Shown: positions 27,501 through 36,952 of the stretch, in pieces
How the letters are laid out: each line of letters begins with the position of its first letter
Position numbering within the stretch: the stretch's first letter is position 1
DNA from: Virgibacillus siamensis
GTDB taxonomy: Bacteria > Bacillota > Bacilli > Bacillales > Amphibacillaceae
Direction: 5' to 3'
Assembly (NCBI RefSeq): GCF_900162695.1
Contig: NZ_FUIH01000007.1
Span: 372,001 to 436,000, forward strand
DNA length: 64,000 nucleotides
Program-made: the position numbers and the translations under genes
Notes under the pieces: model-generated
What the model was told of the DNA's origin: nothing
The model's database searches: none
What the model saw: the letters and a program-made list of their open reading frames with translations, nothing else

Positions 27501-28009
27501 AAAAATGGCTTGGGGTAAAAGCTTCACCGGCAGGGGTGCTTTATTTCCACGTGCATAACCCGATGGTATCCGGCAAATTGAAAATGACAGACGATGAAAT
27601 TGAAAAGGAAATCTTCAAGAAATATAAAATGCAAGGTCTGCTATTATCGGATGAAGAAGTTGTCAAACTGATGGATACGTCGCTGGATTCCGGAACAAGC
27701 AGAATCGTTCCTGCCGGTGTGAAACGTAAAGGCGGTTTTTATAACCATTCGAAAGTCGCTGACAATGAAACATTCAGCAGTCTACAAAAGCATATTCATC
27801 ACCTGATGATGCAGGCGGGGATTGATATGACATCCGGCGGCGTGCATTTGAATCCGTTTCAGCATAAACAGAATAATGCGTGCACGTATTGCCCGTTTTT
27901 GTCAGTCTGTCAATTTGATCCGCTTCTTGAGGAAAACAATTACCGGAAACTGACCGACATGAAGGACGATGAAATTCTGGAGAAACTCCGGCATAAGGAG
28001 GAGATGTAA
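24509..28009 (+). CDS. addB: ATP-dependent deoxyribonuclease subunit AddB
   Basis: AddB is the second subunit of the AddAB helicase-nuclease that resects double-strand breaks up to Chi for RecA. The 1166 residues are full length. Walker A is GRAGTGKS (8-15). The C-terminal RecB-like nuclease shows the IIDYKS motif, and the 4Fe-4S cysteines appear as YYRCSYQHF plus CTYCPFLSVC near the C-terminus. The start is TTG behind GGGAGGGAG. Its stop abuts addA, which begins at 28009. Confidence 0.96.
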   Translation: MGLRFLLGRAGTGKSGRILDEIKDNLTDNPHGKSIFYIVPDQMTFQQEYALFKDNKIHGSIRAQVVSFSRLAWRVLQETGGGTRQFISSVGIQMMLRKIIEEKETDWHIFQKALEKQGFLQQLEGMITEFKRYRITPDMLDGQIEQINQFVHKESGEAALTGKLQDLVYIYERLTSALKDNYIDSEDQLQLLADKIADTSVLQDADIYLDGFHRFSPKELLVVEELLKKCKSVTVALTTNTPVADGMSELDLFYQTKETYQNLRAIAQENGIGMEDSVVMDVENGKFKDRPYFQHLEQNFDVRPAPEYSGDVPVQIAEAVHPRAEVEGVAQEILRLVREENYQFRDMAVFVRQTDIYHDLIATIFNDYEIPVFLDERRTMMNHSLIELIRSVLDIVEGNWRYDAVFRVLKTGYIPADNPKYPLTDDAIDELENYVLEYGIRSRERWMNKQEWLFQRFRGFEQSAQTDTEKATQERINTYRNQVVRALRKFDRDIRDAATVQELCETVYLLLEQLEVPQQLENMREMFDDAGQIEKAREQDQVWNAVIQLFDEMVEMAGNEPMTLETFRAALDAGFDSLTFAHVPPSMDHVIAGTIDRSRISGMKCAFLLGVNDGTWPMKPQSEGIINEHERELLAGHGVQLAESSKRQLLDDWFYMYIAFTAASDYLWVSYPLSDEEGKSKMPSQMINRMEDLFPVLRDHLLLQDPDELTEADRFITSPVKTRAALTAQLARSRKGYPVKPVWWHVLNWYIHHHPKYGTTYTILQSLYYRNRPVNLTKRTTEELYPKQVKASVSRLETYYRCSYQHFAKYSLKLDERKTYKLDAPDIGQLFHEALKKITEWIQEEGSDFSKITKQDSAGYAKKAVDNLAPILQHQILHSSNRYKYIQQKLQEVITRATYILSEQSRQSEFSPVGLELGFGFDEKTGGLPPVTLPLENGFELMLRGRIDRVDKALNHDDLFLRIIDYKSSAKGLNLLDVYYGLALQMLTYLDVVLSHSEKWLGVKASPAGVLYFHVHNPMVSGKLKMTDDEIEKEIFKKYKMQGLLLSDEEVVKLMDTSLDSGTSRIVPAGVKRKGGFYNHSKVADNETFSSLQKHIHHLMMQAGIDMTSGGVHLNPFQHKQNNACTYCPFLSVCQFDPLLEENNYRKLTDMKDDEILEKLRHKEEM

Positions 28010-31000
28010 TGGTTAAGTGGACAAAGGAACAGGAACAGGCGATTTACACAGCTGGCAGAGATGTACTTGTTGCAGCCGCGGCCGGCTCTGGAAAAACAGC
28101 CGTTCTGGTGGAGCGGATTATTCAAAAATTACTAAACCAGAAAAGTCCGGTTGACATAGATTCATTGCTCGTTGTAACTTTTACGAATGCTGCCGCACAG
28201 GAAATGCGGAATCGGGTTGGAAAAGCGCTTGAACATGCGCTGGCACAGGATCCGTCATCCAATCATTTAAAAAAGCAACTGTCCCTGCTGCAGCGGGCAT
28301 CCATTTCAACACTTCATTCCTTCTGTCTGGATGTTGTTAAACAATACGCATACTTGCTTGATATCGATCCCGCATTCCGCATTGCCAATGACATGGAAGC
28401 AGACTTGATAAAGCAGGAAGTAATTGATGACTTATTTGAAGACTGGTATGGTGCAGACGGTCCTGAACAGCAGCGTTTTTTCTCGGTAGTCGACCGTTTT
28501 TCCAGTGACCGCAGTGATACAGATGTGGAGGAACTGGTACTGGATTTATATACATTTGCCATGCAAAATCCGTGGCCGGAGCGATGGCTGGAGGAGCTTG
28601 CAGAAGTCTATAATATCCCTTCTGAATGGAAGGAATCAGAATTATCCTGGCTTTCCATTATGAAACGTGAAGTGCGAAATCAACTGGAAGCGATGCGTGA
28701 AGAAGTGAACCTGGCCATGGAGCTTACAAAAGAAAGCGATGGTCCATACCATTATGCAGATGCGATTGAATCAGATGCGCTCAGCCTTGAGGAAGCATTA
28801 GCCAAGGTTGGTTCGTGGAATGATCTTCAGGCACACTTTTCGGATAGTTCCTTTGCGAAATTATCCGGCAAACGGGTGGACTGTGATGAAGCCAAAAAAG
28901 AACAGGTGAAAAACCTCCGCAACAGCTATAAAAAACGCTGGAATGACATGAAGGACAACTGGTTCAGCCGGAATCTGGAAGGTCATGCAGCTGACATGCA
29001 GGAGCTCGCTCCTGTAATTAAACAGCTAACTGAATTGGTGAAGCAATTTAAGGAAAGGTTTACCGAGCAAAAACGTGAACGTGGAATTGTTGACTTTTCC
29101 GACCTGGAGCATTACTGTTTGCAGCTATTATGTGACGATGCATCGACACCGGAAAATATTGTGCCGTCAGGTGTTGCCACAGCACTACAGGAACAATTCA
29201 CCGAACTTCTTGTCGATGAATATCAGGATACAAACCTGGTCCAGGAAACTATTTTAACGCTAATCAGCGACCAAGCCGGCCCGGGGAATATGTTCATGGT
29301 TGGTGATGTCAAACAGAGTATTTACCGATTCCGTCATGCTGAGCCATCACTGTTTATCGATAAATATAAACGCTTTGCCGGGGAAGAGAATCCGGCAGAG
29401 CGCATTGATCTGGCCAGTAATTTCCGGAGTCGTGAACAAGTACTTGCCGGTGCCAATTATATTTTCAGGCAGATTTTAGATGAGGAACTTGGCGAAATTG
29501 CATATGATCAGGATGCCGAACTGATTTACGCCAACAAAATGTATGATTCACTGCCATATTCTGAACCGAAGCCGGAATTAATTGTGATTGACCGGGAAGC
29601 ACCTGAAGAAAAAGAGGAAGTATCCCCGGAAGAAGAGGATTACCGGGATCTGGAGAAAGCACAGCTTGAAGCACGCGCCTATGCCGAAAAAATCAAAGCC
29701 TGGATCGGCTGGGAGGATACTGATTCGCTGCAGGTTTATGATAAAAACACGGACACACAGCGTGATATTCAATATCGTGACATCGTAATTCTGATGCGTT
29801 CGATGACATGGGCACCAACGATTGTGGATGAATTGAAAAAACAGGGAATCCCCGTTTATGCGGAGCTTTCCACTGGTTACTTTGAAGCAATTGAAGTGAA
29901 AATCATGATTAATGTCCTCAAAGTAATCGATAATCCAAGACAGGATATTCCACTTGCATCCGTTCTGAAGTCGCCGATTGTCGGACTGGATGAGGAAGAG
30001 CTGGCATCTGTAAGACTTGCTGATAAGCGCGGAAACTATTTTGATGCACTCCACGCTTATCAGAAAAAAAATACTGGAGCTACATCCAAAAAAATCAGCC
30101 GGTTTCTTGAACAGATGGAAAGCTTTCGGCTTGCAGCAAGACAAGGGGCATTGTCTGAATTAATCTGGCAAATATTCCGGGAAACCGGATATTACGATTT
30201 TGTCGGTGGTATGCCGGGCGGACGCCAGCGCCAGGCTAATCTTCGGGCATTGTACGATCGGGCAAGGGGTTATGAAACAACCTCATTCCGCGGTTTGTTC
30301 CGGTTTCTTCGCTTTATTGAGCGGATGGAAGAGCGCGGTGATGACCTGGGTGCAGCACGGGCATTAAGTGAACAGGAAGATGTCGTCCGGATTATGACGA
30401 TTCATAAAAGTAAAGGACTTGAATTTCCGGTTGTTATTTTAGGAGCAATGGACAAACAGTTTAATCAGCAGGATTTGCGCCAGCGGTATTTGCTGCACAA
30501 AGATCTCGGGTTTGCAAGCAAGTATATTGATCCGGTAAAACGGATTACGTATCCGACGTTGTACTACCATGCTTTGCAAAAGGAGAAACTTCGTGAACTG
30601 CTTGCCGAGGAAATGCGAGTTCTGTATGTGGCAATGACCCGTGCAAAGGAAAAACTTGTCATGGTCGGCAATGTCGCATCATTCGAAAAGAAACAGCAGA
30701 AATGGGAGCGTATTTTAGACCATGCTGAGTGGATACTGCCCGCCCATTACCGGATTGAGTCGAAAACATATCTGGATTGGGTCGGACCGGCTTTAATACG
30801 ACACCAGTCGAATGATGTTTTGCGAACGGAAGATGTGAAAGATAAAGTGCTGGAAGCAATCCGGATTGACCCATCCGAATGGAAGGTAACCATTGTACAT
30901 GGCAGCTCACTGGTTAATTTGGATGAATCCGATGCAGAAGCGGAACTGGAACGGAAAGAAAATATAATCGGGTGGGAGCCATTGGATCTGGAGGACGAGG

Positions 31001-31728
31001 ATCTTGACGAAGAGGTTAATAAGCGGCTTTCATACAGCTATCCATATCGGGAAGCAGCGATTTCCCGGGCCAAGCAAACCGTTACGGAAATTAAACGGCA
31101 GCGGGAGTTGAAGGATGAATACAGCTCGGATCAGCTGGTACAGCCATTCCGTCCACCGATTACCAGAAGACCTGCATTCATGCAAAAGCAGCGAACGATT
31201 ACAGCCGCAGAACGCGGAACTGCCATGCATACTGTGATGCAGCATATCCCGATGAATAAGCCGTTGCGTGCAGCGGAAATTGAAGAATTTGTTGAAGGGT
31301 TGACTGCCCGCGAAATTTTGACACCGCAGGAAGCGGAAGTAATTGATACTGCGACGATTGAGCAATTTTACCAGACCGAAATTGCGGAACGAATCATGGA
31401 TGCATCAAGCATCTACCGGGAAGTTCCATTCAGTCTGTCACTATCCGCTAAAGATGTTTATGCCAATTGGTCAAGTGATACGAATGAACAGGTGCTGGTC
31501 CAGGGTGTGATTGACTGTGTCATCCCTGCAGATGATGGCTGGATCATCCTGGATTATAAGACTGATGCCATTCATGAGGAAGTAAATGATCAAGTGAAAG
31601 AAAAACTGACCAAACGGTATGAAACACAAATGGATCTGTACCGGCACGCAATTGAACAGATCTGGAATGAACCGGTGAAGGAAACATATCTGTATTTCTT
31701 CGCCCGCCAGCTTGTGCTGAAAGTCTAA
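28009..31728 (+). CDS. addA: ATP-dependent helicase/nuclease subunit AddA
   Basis: AddA supplies the UvrD-like 3'-5' helicase motor and one nuclease of AddAB. The 1239 residues are full length. Walker A is AAAGSGKTAVL (about 24-34), motif II DEYQDTN, motif V/VI TIHKSKGLEFP and VAMTRAKEKL, and the C-terminal nuclease shows GVIDCVI and ILDYKTD. GGAGGAGATGTA precedes the ATG, so addB and addA are co-transcribed and coupled. In B. subtilis sbcD and sbcC follow; here conserved order ends. Confidence 0.97.
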   Translation: MVKWTKEQEQAIYTAGRDVLVAAAAGSGKTAVLVERIIQKLLNQKSPVDIDSLLVVTFTNAAAQEMRNRVGKALEHALAQDPSSNHLKKQLSLLQRASISTLHSFCLDVVKQYAYLLDIDPAFRIANDMEADLIKQEVIDDLFEDWYGADGPEQQRFFSVVDRFSSDRSDTDVEELVLDLYTFAMQNPWPERWLEELAEVYNIPSEWKESELSWLSIMKREVRNQLEAMREEVNLAMELTKESDGPYHYADAIESDALSLEEALAKVGSWNDLQAHFSDSSFAKLSGKRVDCDEAKKEQVKNLRNSYKKRWNDMKDNWFSRNLEGHAADMQELAPVIKQLTELVKQFKERFTEQKRERGIVDFSDLEHYCLQLLCDDASTPENIVPSGVATALQEQFTELLVDEYQDTNLVQETILTLISDQAGPGNMFMVGDVKQSIYRFRHAEPSLFIDKYKRFAGEENPAERIDLASNFRSREQVLAGANYIFRQILDEELGEIAYDQDAELIYANKMYDSLPYSEPKPELIVIDREAPEEKEEVSPEEEDYRDLEKAQLEARAYAEKIKAWIGWEDTDSLQVYDKNTDTQRDIQYRDIVILMRSMTWAPTIVDELKKQGIPVYAELSTGYFEAIEVKIMINVLKVIDNPRQDIPLASVLKSPIVGLDEEELASVRLADKRGNYFDALHAYQKKNTGATSKKISRFLEQMESFRLAARQGALSELIWQIFRETGYYDFVGGMPGGRQRQANLRALYDRARGYETTSFRGLFRFLRFIERMEERGDDLGAARALSEQEDVVRIMTIHKSKGLEFPVVILGAMDKQFNQQDLRQRYLLHKDLGFASKYIDPVKRITYPTLYYHALQKEKLRELLAEEMRVLYVAMTRAKEKLVMVGNVASFEKKQQKWERILDHAEWILPAHYRIESKTYLDWVGPALIRHQSNDVLRTEDVKDKVLEAIRIDPSEWKVTIVHGSSLVNLDESDAEAELERKENIIGWEPLDLEDEDLDEEVNKRLSYSYPYREAAISRAKQTVTEIKRQRELKDEYSSDQLVQPFRPPITRRPAFMQKQRTITAAERGTAMHTVMQHIPMNKPLRAAEIEEFVEGLTAREILTPQEAEVIDTATIEQFYQTEIAERIMDASSIYREVPFSLSLSAKDVYANWSSDTNEQVLVQGVIDCVIPADDGWIILDYKTDAIHEEVNDQVKEKLTKRYETQMDLYRHAIEQIWNEPVKETYLYFFARQLVLKV

Positions 31729-31746
31729 TATTATTAGAAGGTTAAA

Positions 31747-31788
31747 AGCAGCCAAACGGTTAATCAATACGCCGTTTGGCTGCTTTTT
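31747..31788 (+). terminator. Terminator of addBA
   Basis: AGCAGCCAAACGG pairs with CCGTTTGGCTGCT, followed by T7. It is a very strong intrinsic terminator. Confidence 0.9.
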
Positions 31789-31914
31789 TTAATTCTGAAA
31801 TAAGCGATTTGTTTGTTCTTATTTATATATCTTCAATTCCGAATATTTGTGTTAAAATGATAACAGTTATTTCAAAATAGTTTTCCACGATACTAATTGA
31901 AACTGGTGATGTTT

Positions 31915-32655
31915 ATGAAACAATCAAAAGATCAATTATATGAAAAAATAAAGATCGTCAAAGGCGATAACTTTGTAACAATTGAAGATACAAAGAACCT
32001 GTCCGAGCATGAATTTATCAGTCTTGTAACAGACTTCCTGAATCAACCAGCTATCAAAAACACAAGACATGTAAGTATTCTAATCGCAAGTAAATTCAGT
32101 GATAATGCGGATGAATTTTTACTCGATAACGGATTCAGGCTGCATGATGAGAATGTCACGGTCTGGATGGAATTAGACAATCTTAAGTCAATGGAACAGG
32201 TATTTACATTAAAAACGTTAAATGAGTTATCGGAAAGTGATTTTAAGGACGTTTGGCAACAATCCATGAAGGGCTCATTAAATGCTCCTTCTTCTCTAAC
32301 CATGGATGAACAGTTGCGTAGTGTTGAAGTCGAATTAGGCCCGAAATATAAAGATTCATGCATAGTAGCGTATGAAGAAGGTAAAGCAATTGGGGTTATT
32401 ATGCCACATATAGAACCTGGGCTGAAGCAAGAGGGAAGAATATTTTATTTTGGACTGGTCCCCGAAGTACGGGGATTGGAAAAAAGCAAATATCTTCATC
32501 AGCAGGCCTTGTGGCTCTTAAAAAATCAATTTAAAGCAACTTACTATATTGGCAATACCAGCCACAATAATGCCCCAATGCTTAAAACCTTTCAATATAA
32601 CGGATGTAAGGTTTTGGAACGGAATAAAGTGTATAAACGGATTATTAAAGATTGA
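31915..32655 (+). CDS. GNAT-family N-acetyltransferase
   Basis: The 246-residue product has an N-terminal half without recognised motifs and a C-terminal GNAT-like acyl-CoA domain, with a beta strand CIVAYEEGKAIGVIMP, a GLVPEVRG pyrophosphate-loop equivalent, and a C-terminal NNAPMLKTFQYNGCKV motif. The acceptor substrate is unknown. TTG 31897 is in frame, but ATG 31915 follows GGTGAT and is more likely. It opens the accessory half of the window. Confidence 0.68.
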   Translation: MKQSKDQLYEKIKIVKGDNFVTIEDTKNLSEHEFISLVTDFLNQPAIKNTRHVSILIASKFSDNADEFLLDNGFRLHDENVTVWMELDNLKSMEQVFTLKTLNELSESDFKDVWQQSMKGSLNAPSSLTMDEQLRSVEVELGPKYKDSCIVAYEEGKAIGVIMPHIEPGLKQEGRIFYFGLVPEVRGLEKSKYLHQQALWLLKNQFKATYYIGNTSHNNAPMLKTFQYNGCKVLERNKVYKRIIKD

Positions 32656-32676
32656 AGATTGGAGGGATAAATCAAC

Positions 32677-33620
32677 ATGAAAATCTCACCCGAATCATTT
32701 CAAAAAACCGCTGCATGGATCAAAAGAAATGCGCGCCCGTTGGAAGCGACAAGATGGGAGTATTTTTTCGAAGATGGTTCAGCTGATAAGATCATCCATT
32801 ATTTGTCAGCTTTTCAAAATGAAGATGGAGGATTTGGAAACGGCTTGGAACCTGATTTTTGTTTGCCTCATTCATCTTCCATAGCAACATGGTCAGCGGG
32901 ACAAATATTAATGGAAATCGGTGCAATAAGCAAAGAAGAGACAGTGAAATCAATGCTTTCTTTTCTCGAAAATACTTATGACAGGTCAGCAGGACTATGG
33001 CAGACTGTAAATCCGCAAACAAATGATTATCCGCATGCTCCATGGTGGCATTGGAAAGATGGTGTACAGGAGAACTGGATGTATAACCCGGGCGCAGAGC
33101 TGGCTGCTTTTCTGGTGCACTGGTCACCTGAAGAAAGTGAAACTTCCAGAATCGGCTGGGAGGTAATCAAAAAGGCTGCCAACTATGTGATGCAAAGCGA
33201 AACAATGGACAGTCATGAAATCAATAATTTTCAGCAGTTGGTAAAAATTATGAAACCATATGAGCAAACATTTGGCAGGAAACTTTCTGATTACTTGTTA
33301 GCAGATGTTTCCGAAAAGTTATGACACTTGCCGAAAACTGTGTTGAGCGTGATGTTTCTGCATGGTCAACCGGCTATAAACCGCTTCCGCTGGATTTCAT
33401 AGATGGTCCGGAACATCCGCTATGTGAAAAGTTTGGTAACTTGGTTGAACAGAATCTGCAATTTTATATCGATCAATTATCCGACGATGGCACATGGGAT
33501 ATTTCATGGAACTGGGGCAGTTATTCGGAAGCGTATGCGGTTGCCAGACAACAATGGAAAGGAATATTGGCTGTAAACAGGTATAAGTTATTGAAAGCAT
33601 TTGGGTGTTTAGGTACATAA
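32677..33620 (+). pseudogene. Alpha-toroid (prenyltransferase-like) protein, frameshifted
   Basis: Two adjoining frames together make one protein of about 313 residues: 32677-33324 and 33321-33620. The first has repeated helical motifs with QNEDGGFGNGLEPD and HAPWWHWKDGVQENW, as in alpha/alpha-toroid proteins related to terpene cyclases. The second continues naturally (ERDVSAWSTGYKPLPLDFID and WDISWNWGSY). The junction GAAAAGTTATGA is explained by loss of one A from the run near 33313-33316. It is a genuine frameshift or a sequencing error. The function is unknown. Confidence 0.7.
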
Positions 33621-33691
33621 TTAATAGAAGAAAAGCCCGGAAACCCTATGCAAAAATGAAAATATAATAGGGAATAAGAAGGAGCGGTTCG

Positions 33692-34537
33692 TTGACAAAA
33701 ATAAGGAAAATCGGTAGTTTTTGCAAGATCAATGAATCTGGTTATATAGTCAATACAGCCAGTGCACAAAAAATCAGTCCGGAATTTCATAAGGTGTTAA
33801 ATCAAACAATCAACTGTTATCGAATCCACCTTGGTGAAAGTTTGCATAGTATTTACGTGCGGGGATCTATTCCGCATGGACAGGCTATTAAAGGTATCTC
33901 GGATTTGGACACCATAGCTATTACAAATGACAACGTGAATTCCATGGATTTGCAATGGGTTGATGAATCCGAACAGGATATAAATGCTAAATTTGATTGC
34001 GTAAACGGTGTTGAGATAAGTGTTTATCCGAAAAAAGATGTTATGGTAACATCCAGATTTTCGATTATTCCATTCATGCTGAAAACGCATAGTGTGTGCG
34101 TTTACGGTAAGGATTTTACCTGTCAGCTTCCATCTTATAAGGCAGACAAAAAACTTGCAAATCATCATTTGGTCAATTTAAAAAAACAGCTTGAGCAGGC
34201 GAAGGAAGACCTCGAAGATAATCATGATAGAGAAGATATTTTAGATTGCTGCAGCTGGATTATGAAAATTATAGTCAGAGCAGGACTTGCACTTGTAATT
34301 GAAGAGGAAAAACAATACACAAGGGATTTATATCCGGCGTATCAGCTATTCTCAAAACATTATCCAGACAAAGAACCTAAAATGAGACAAGCACTGCTGT
34401 ATGCTATTGCCCCCATTGCTAACACAAAAGAATTAACAGGGTTTTTGGAGCAGGTCGATGAATGGCTGATTGCCAAAACTGAAAACTGGCTGGAAGTTTA
34501 TAATCCTTATAACGTATTAGAAATGAATTTGATGTAA
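33692..34537 (+). CDS. Nucleotidyltransferase-domain protein
   Basis: The 281-residue product carries a Pol-beta-type nucleotidyltransferase core: VRGSIPHGQAIKGISDLDTIAI gives the GSxxxG and SDLD metal-binding motif near residues 57-78, with a third acidic residue in the VEISVYP strand. The remaining helical part resembles the substrate-binding half of aminoglycoside or small-molecule nucleotidyltransferases. The TTG start lies behind AAGGAG. The substrate is not known; drug modification is possible but unproven. Confidence 0.68.
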   Translation: MTKIRKIGSFCKINESGYIVNTASAQKISPEFHKVLNQTINCYRIHLGESLHSIYVRGSIPHGQAIKGISDLDTIAITNDNVNSMDLQWVDESEQDINAKFDCVNGVEISVYPKKDVMVTSRFSIIPFMLKTHSVCVYGKDFTCQLPSYKADKKLANHHLVNLKKQLEQAKEDLEDNHDREDILDCCSWIMKIIVRAGLALVIEEEKQYTRDLYPAYQLFSKHYPDKEPKMRQALLYAIAPIANTKELTGFLEQVDEWLIAKTENWLEVYNPYNVLEMNLM

Positions 34538-34691
34538 TTTATATGTGTGGGATTATTCAATTAAAGGGCCATATTGTTGAAGATCACACTTCTTCTAAAA
34601 TAAAATGAAAGTACATCCTATAATAGGTTTTTATTTAGATTTTTAAATATTAGTCACGGAAAAAAAGTTGATAGAAATGTGTTATTTTTTG

Positions 34692-34720
34692 TTGCGAATA
34701 TAAGCATATGCTAATATACT
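34692..34720 (+). promoter_or_regulatory. Promoter and operator of the ars operon
   Basis: TTGCGA (34692-34697) and TATACT (34715-34720) are 17 nt apart. Between them is the perfect palindrome AGCATATGCT (34703-34712), well placed for ArsR repression. Confidence 0.65.
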
Positions 34721-34740
34721 AATTATACGAGGTGAAGCTC

Positions 34741-35088
34741 ATGGAAAAAACGATAATTGAATTAGATAATGCTACCCAAACGTTAAAGCTTTTAGGCGAT
34801 AAAACACGCTTAACTATTATGGGATTAGTAAAAGATGGTGAATGTTGTGTATGTGAGTTTGTTGAGGTTCTGCAAATGAGTCAGCCATCTGTTAGCCAGC
34901 ATTTAAGAAAACTAAGGGATGCTGATCTTGTGAAGGAGCAACGGAGAGGACAATGGATTTTTTACTCATTAAATACGTCTCATTCGACATATCCGATCAT
35001 TCAACAGGTTTTGGAACAGATACCTGATCAGAAAGAGAAATTATGTGCACTGGAGGATGCGGGGTTACGTATCCAGTGCGACTTGTAG
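34741..35088 (+). CDS. arsR: ArsR-family arsenic repressor
   Basis: The 115-residue winged-helix repressor heads the ars operon. The metal-sensing site is in ECCVCEFVEVL, corresponding to the ELCVCDL motif of ArsR, and the recognition helix is SQPSVSQHLRKLRDADLV. As(III) binding releases it from the operator found just upstream. GTG 34732 is in frame, but it overlaps the CGAGGTGAAG ribosome-binding site, so ATG 34741 is used. An additional Cys occurs near the C-terminus. Confidence 0.9.
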   Translation: MEKTIIELDNATQTLKLLGDKTRLTIMGLVKDGECCVCEFVEVLQMSQPSVSQHLRKLRDADLVKEQRRGQWIFYSLNTSHSTYPIIQQVLEQIPDQKEKLCALEDAGLRIQCDL

Positions 35089-35098
35089 GGGGATTCAT

Positions 35099-36397
35099 TT
35101 GAATTTAGCGATTGTAGCAACGATTATTTTTATACTTACGCTTGTATTAGTGATTTGGCAGCCAAAAAACTTAGGCATTGGCTGGATCGCTTGTGGAGGA
35201 GCAATTTTAGCGTTAATTGCAGGCGTCGTTGACTTTCAGGATGTGTTAGCTGTAACGGATATTGTTTGGAATGCGACACTGGCCTTTGTAGCAATTATTA
35301 TTATTTCCCTTATACTTGATGAGATTGGCTTCTTTGAATGGGCTGCTCTCCATATGGCTAGAATAGCCAAAGGTAATGGGAAGAAAATGTTTGTTTATGT
35401 GATTCTTCTAGGTGCTGTTGTTGCAGCCTTGTTTGCTAATGATGGAGCTGCGCTGATTCTCACACCGATAGTGCTCGCAATGGTAAGAAACTTAAACTTT
35501 AAAGAAAAGATGATTCTGCCATTCATTATGGCGAGTGGTTTTATCGCGGATACTGCCTCGTTACCACTTGTTGTGAGTAATTTGGTTAACATCGTTTCGG
35601 CAGATTTCTTTGGAATTGGATTTATTGAATATGCTACACGGATGATTGTTCCGAACTTCTTTTCAATAGGTGCAAGCATCTTGATGCTTTATCTGTTCTT
35701 TAGGAAAAGCATTCCAGAAAACTATGATGTAAATCAACTGGAAGAACCAGAGCAAGCAATCAAGGATCATAAAATGTTCCGTTTGTCCTGGGGTGTGCTT
35801 GTGATATTACTGATTGGCTATTTTGCAAGTCAACCATTGGAAATCCCGGTCTCGATTATAGCGGGTATTGTTGCGATTTTCTTCCTTCTAATGGCGAGAA
35901 GAAGTTCAGCGGTTGAGACTGTTAAAGTTGTAAAAGGAGCTCCCTGGGATATTGTCTTTTTCTCTGTAGGAATGTATGTAGTCGTTTATGGGTTACGCAA
36001 TGTTGGGTTAACAGACGTACTGGCTAATGTTATTCAGTACACGGCAGAACAAGGTTTGTTTATTGCCACAATCTCGATGGGATTCATTGCAGCATTTTTG
36101 TCGTCGATTATGAACAATATGCCAACTGTTATGATTGATGCGTTAGCAATTGCTGAAACAAATACATCCGGAGTTATGAAAGAAGCGTTAATCTATGCAA
36201 ACGTCATTGGATCAGATTTAGGTCCAAAAATTACGCCTATCGGGTCTTTAGCAACCTTGCTATGGCTTCATGTTCTTTCAACAAAAGGGTTTAAAATTTC
36301 TTGGGGATATTACTTTAAAGTTGGTATTGTTCTTACTATCCCAACATTATTCATTACGTTAACCGGATTATATGTTTGGCTATTGCTCATTTTATAA
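35099..36397 (+). CDS. arsB: Arsenite efflux pump ArsB
   Basis: ArsB is an ion-transporter-superfamily membrane protein that extrudes arsenite or antimonite, alone or driven by the ArsA ATPase. The 432 residues have about 11-12 hydrophobic spans; landmarks are NDGAALILTPIVLAMV, the ADTASLPLVVSNLVNIV half-motif and the second copy IMNNMPTVMID. It is of the ArsB, not the Acr3, type. The start is TTG 35099 behind GGGGGA, 10 nt after arsR. Presence of arsD and arsA downstream suggests an ATP-driven pump. Confidence 0.92.
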   Translation: MNLAIVATIIFILTLVLVIWQPKNLGIGWIACGGAILALIAGVVDFQDVLAVTDIVWNATLAFVAIIIISLILDEIGFFEWAALHMARIAKGNGKKMFVYVILLGAVVAALFANDGAALILTPIVLAMVRNLNFKEKMILPFIMASGFIADTASLPLVVSNLVNIVSADFFGIGFIEYATRMIVPNFFSIGASILMLYLFFRKSIPENYDVNQLEEPEQAIKDHKMFRLSWGVLVILLIGYFASQPLEIPVSIIAGIVAIFFLLMARRSSAVETVKVVKGAPWDIVFFSVGMYVVVYGLRNVGLTDVLANVIQYTAEQGLFIATISMGFIAAFLSSIMNNMPTVMIDALAIAETNTSGVMKEALIYANVIGSDLGPKITPIGSLATLLWLHVLSTKGFKISWGYYFKVGIVLTIPTLFITLTGLYVWLLLIL

Positions 36398-36449
36398 AGG
36401 ACTTTAACTTTTTATGATATAAGTAGAAACGAAAAGGAGAATAAATCAC

Positions 36450-36866
36450 ATGTCTAAAAAAACGATTTACTTTTTATGTACTGGAAACTCTTGCAGGAGC
36501 CAAATAGCAGAAGGATGGGCGAAAAAATATTTAGGTAACGAATGGGACGTGAAAAGTGCGGGGATTGAAGCACATGGTGTAAACCCGAATGCAGTCAAAG
36601 CTATGAATGAAGTTGGTATCGATATCTCAGATCAAAAATCAGAAATGATCGATCCGGAAGTTTTAAATAATGCGGCTATGGCTGTTACACTTTGTGGGGA
36701 TGCAGCAGACAAATGTCCAATGACACCACCTCATGTAAAGCGAGAACATTGGGGGTTTGATGATCCCGCAAAGGCAGAAGGTACCGACCAAGAAAAATGG
36801 GAATTTCAACGTGTACGCGATGAAATTGGTGAAAGAATTAAGCACTTTGCAGAAACTGGTAACTAA
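36450..36866 (+). CDS. arsC: Thioredoxin-coupled arsenate reductase ArsC
   Basis: ArsC reduces arsenate to arsenite, which ArsB then exports. The 138-residue protein is of the low-molecular-weight phosphatase-like type: the P-loop CTGNSCRSQ carries nucleophile Cys10 and Arg16, and the resolving pair is Cys82 (VTLCGDA) and Cys89 (DKCPMTPP). This class is recycled by thioredoxin. GAAAAGGAGAA precedes the start. Confidence 0.96.
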   Translation: MSKKTIYFLCTGNSCRSQIAEGWAKKYLGNEWDVKSAGIEAHGVNPNAVKAMNEVGIDISDQKSEMIDPEVLNNAAMAVTLCGDAADKCPMTPPHVKREHWGFDDPAKAEGTDQEKWEFQRVRDEIGERIKHFAETGN

Positions 36867-36870
36867 CAAT

Positions 36871-36900
36871 TAGTCAGGGGAATTTTGTTACCCCTGACTA
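36871..36900 (+). terminator. Hairpin between arsC and arsD
   Basis: TAGTCAGGGG and CCCCTGACTA form a perfect 10-bp stem with a 10-nt loop. It lacks a long T run and may only partly terminate or may protect the arsBC message. Confidence 0.55.
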
Positions 36901-36952
36901 TCATTAAAATAATTATATAAGTGTATAGTTATATTGTTATGGAGGGGTAATC

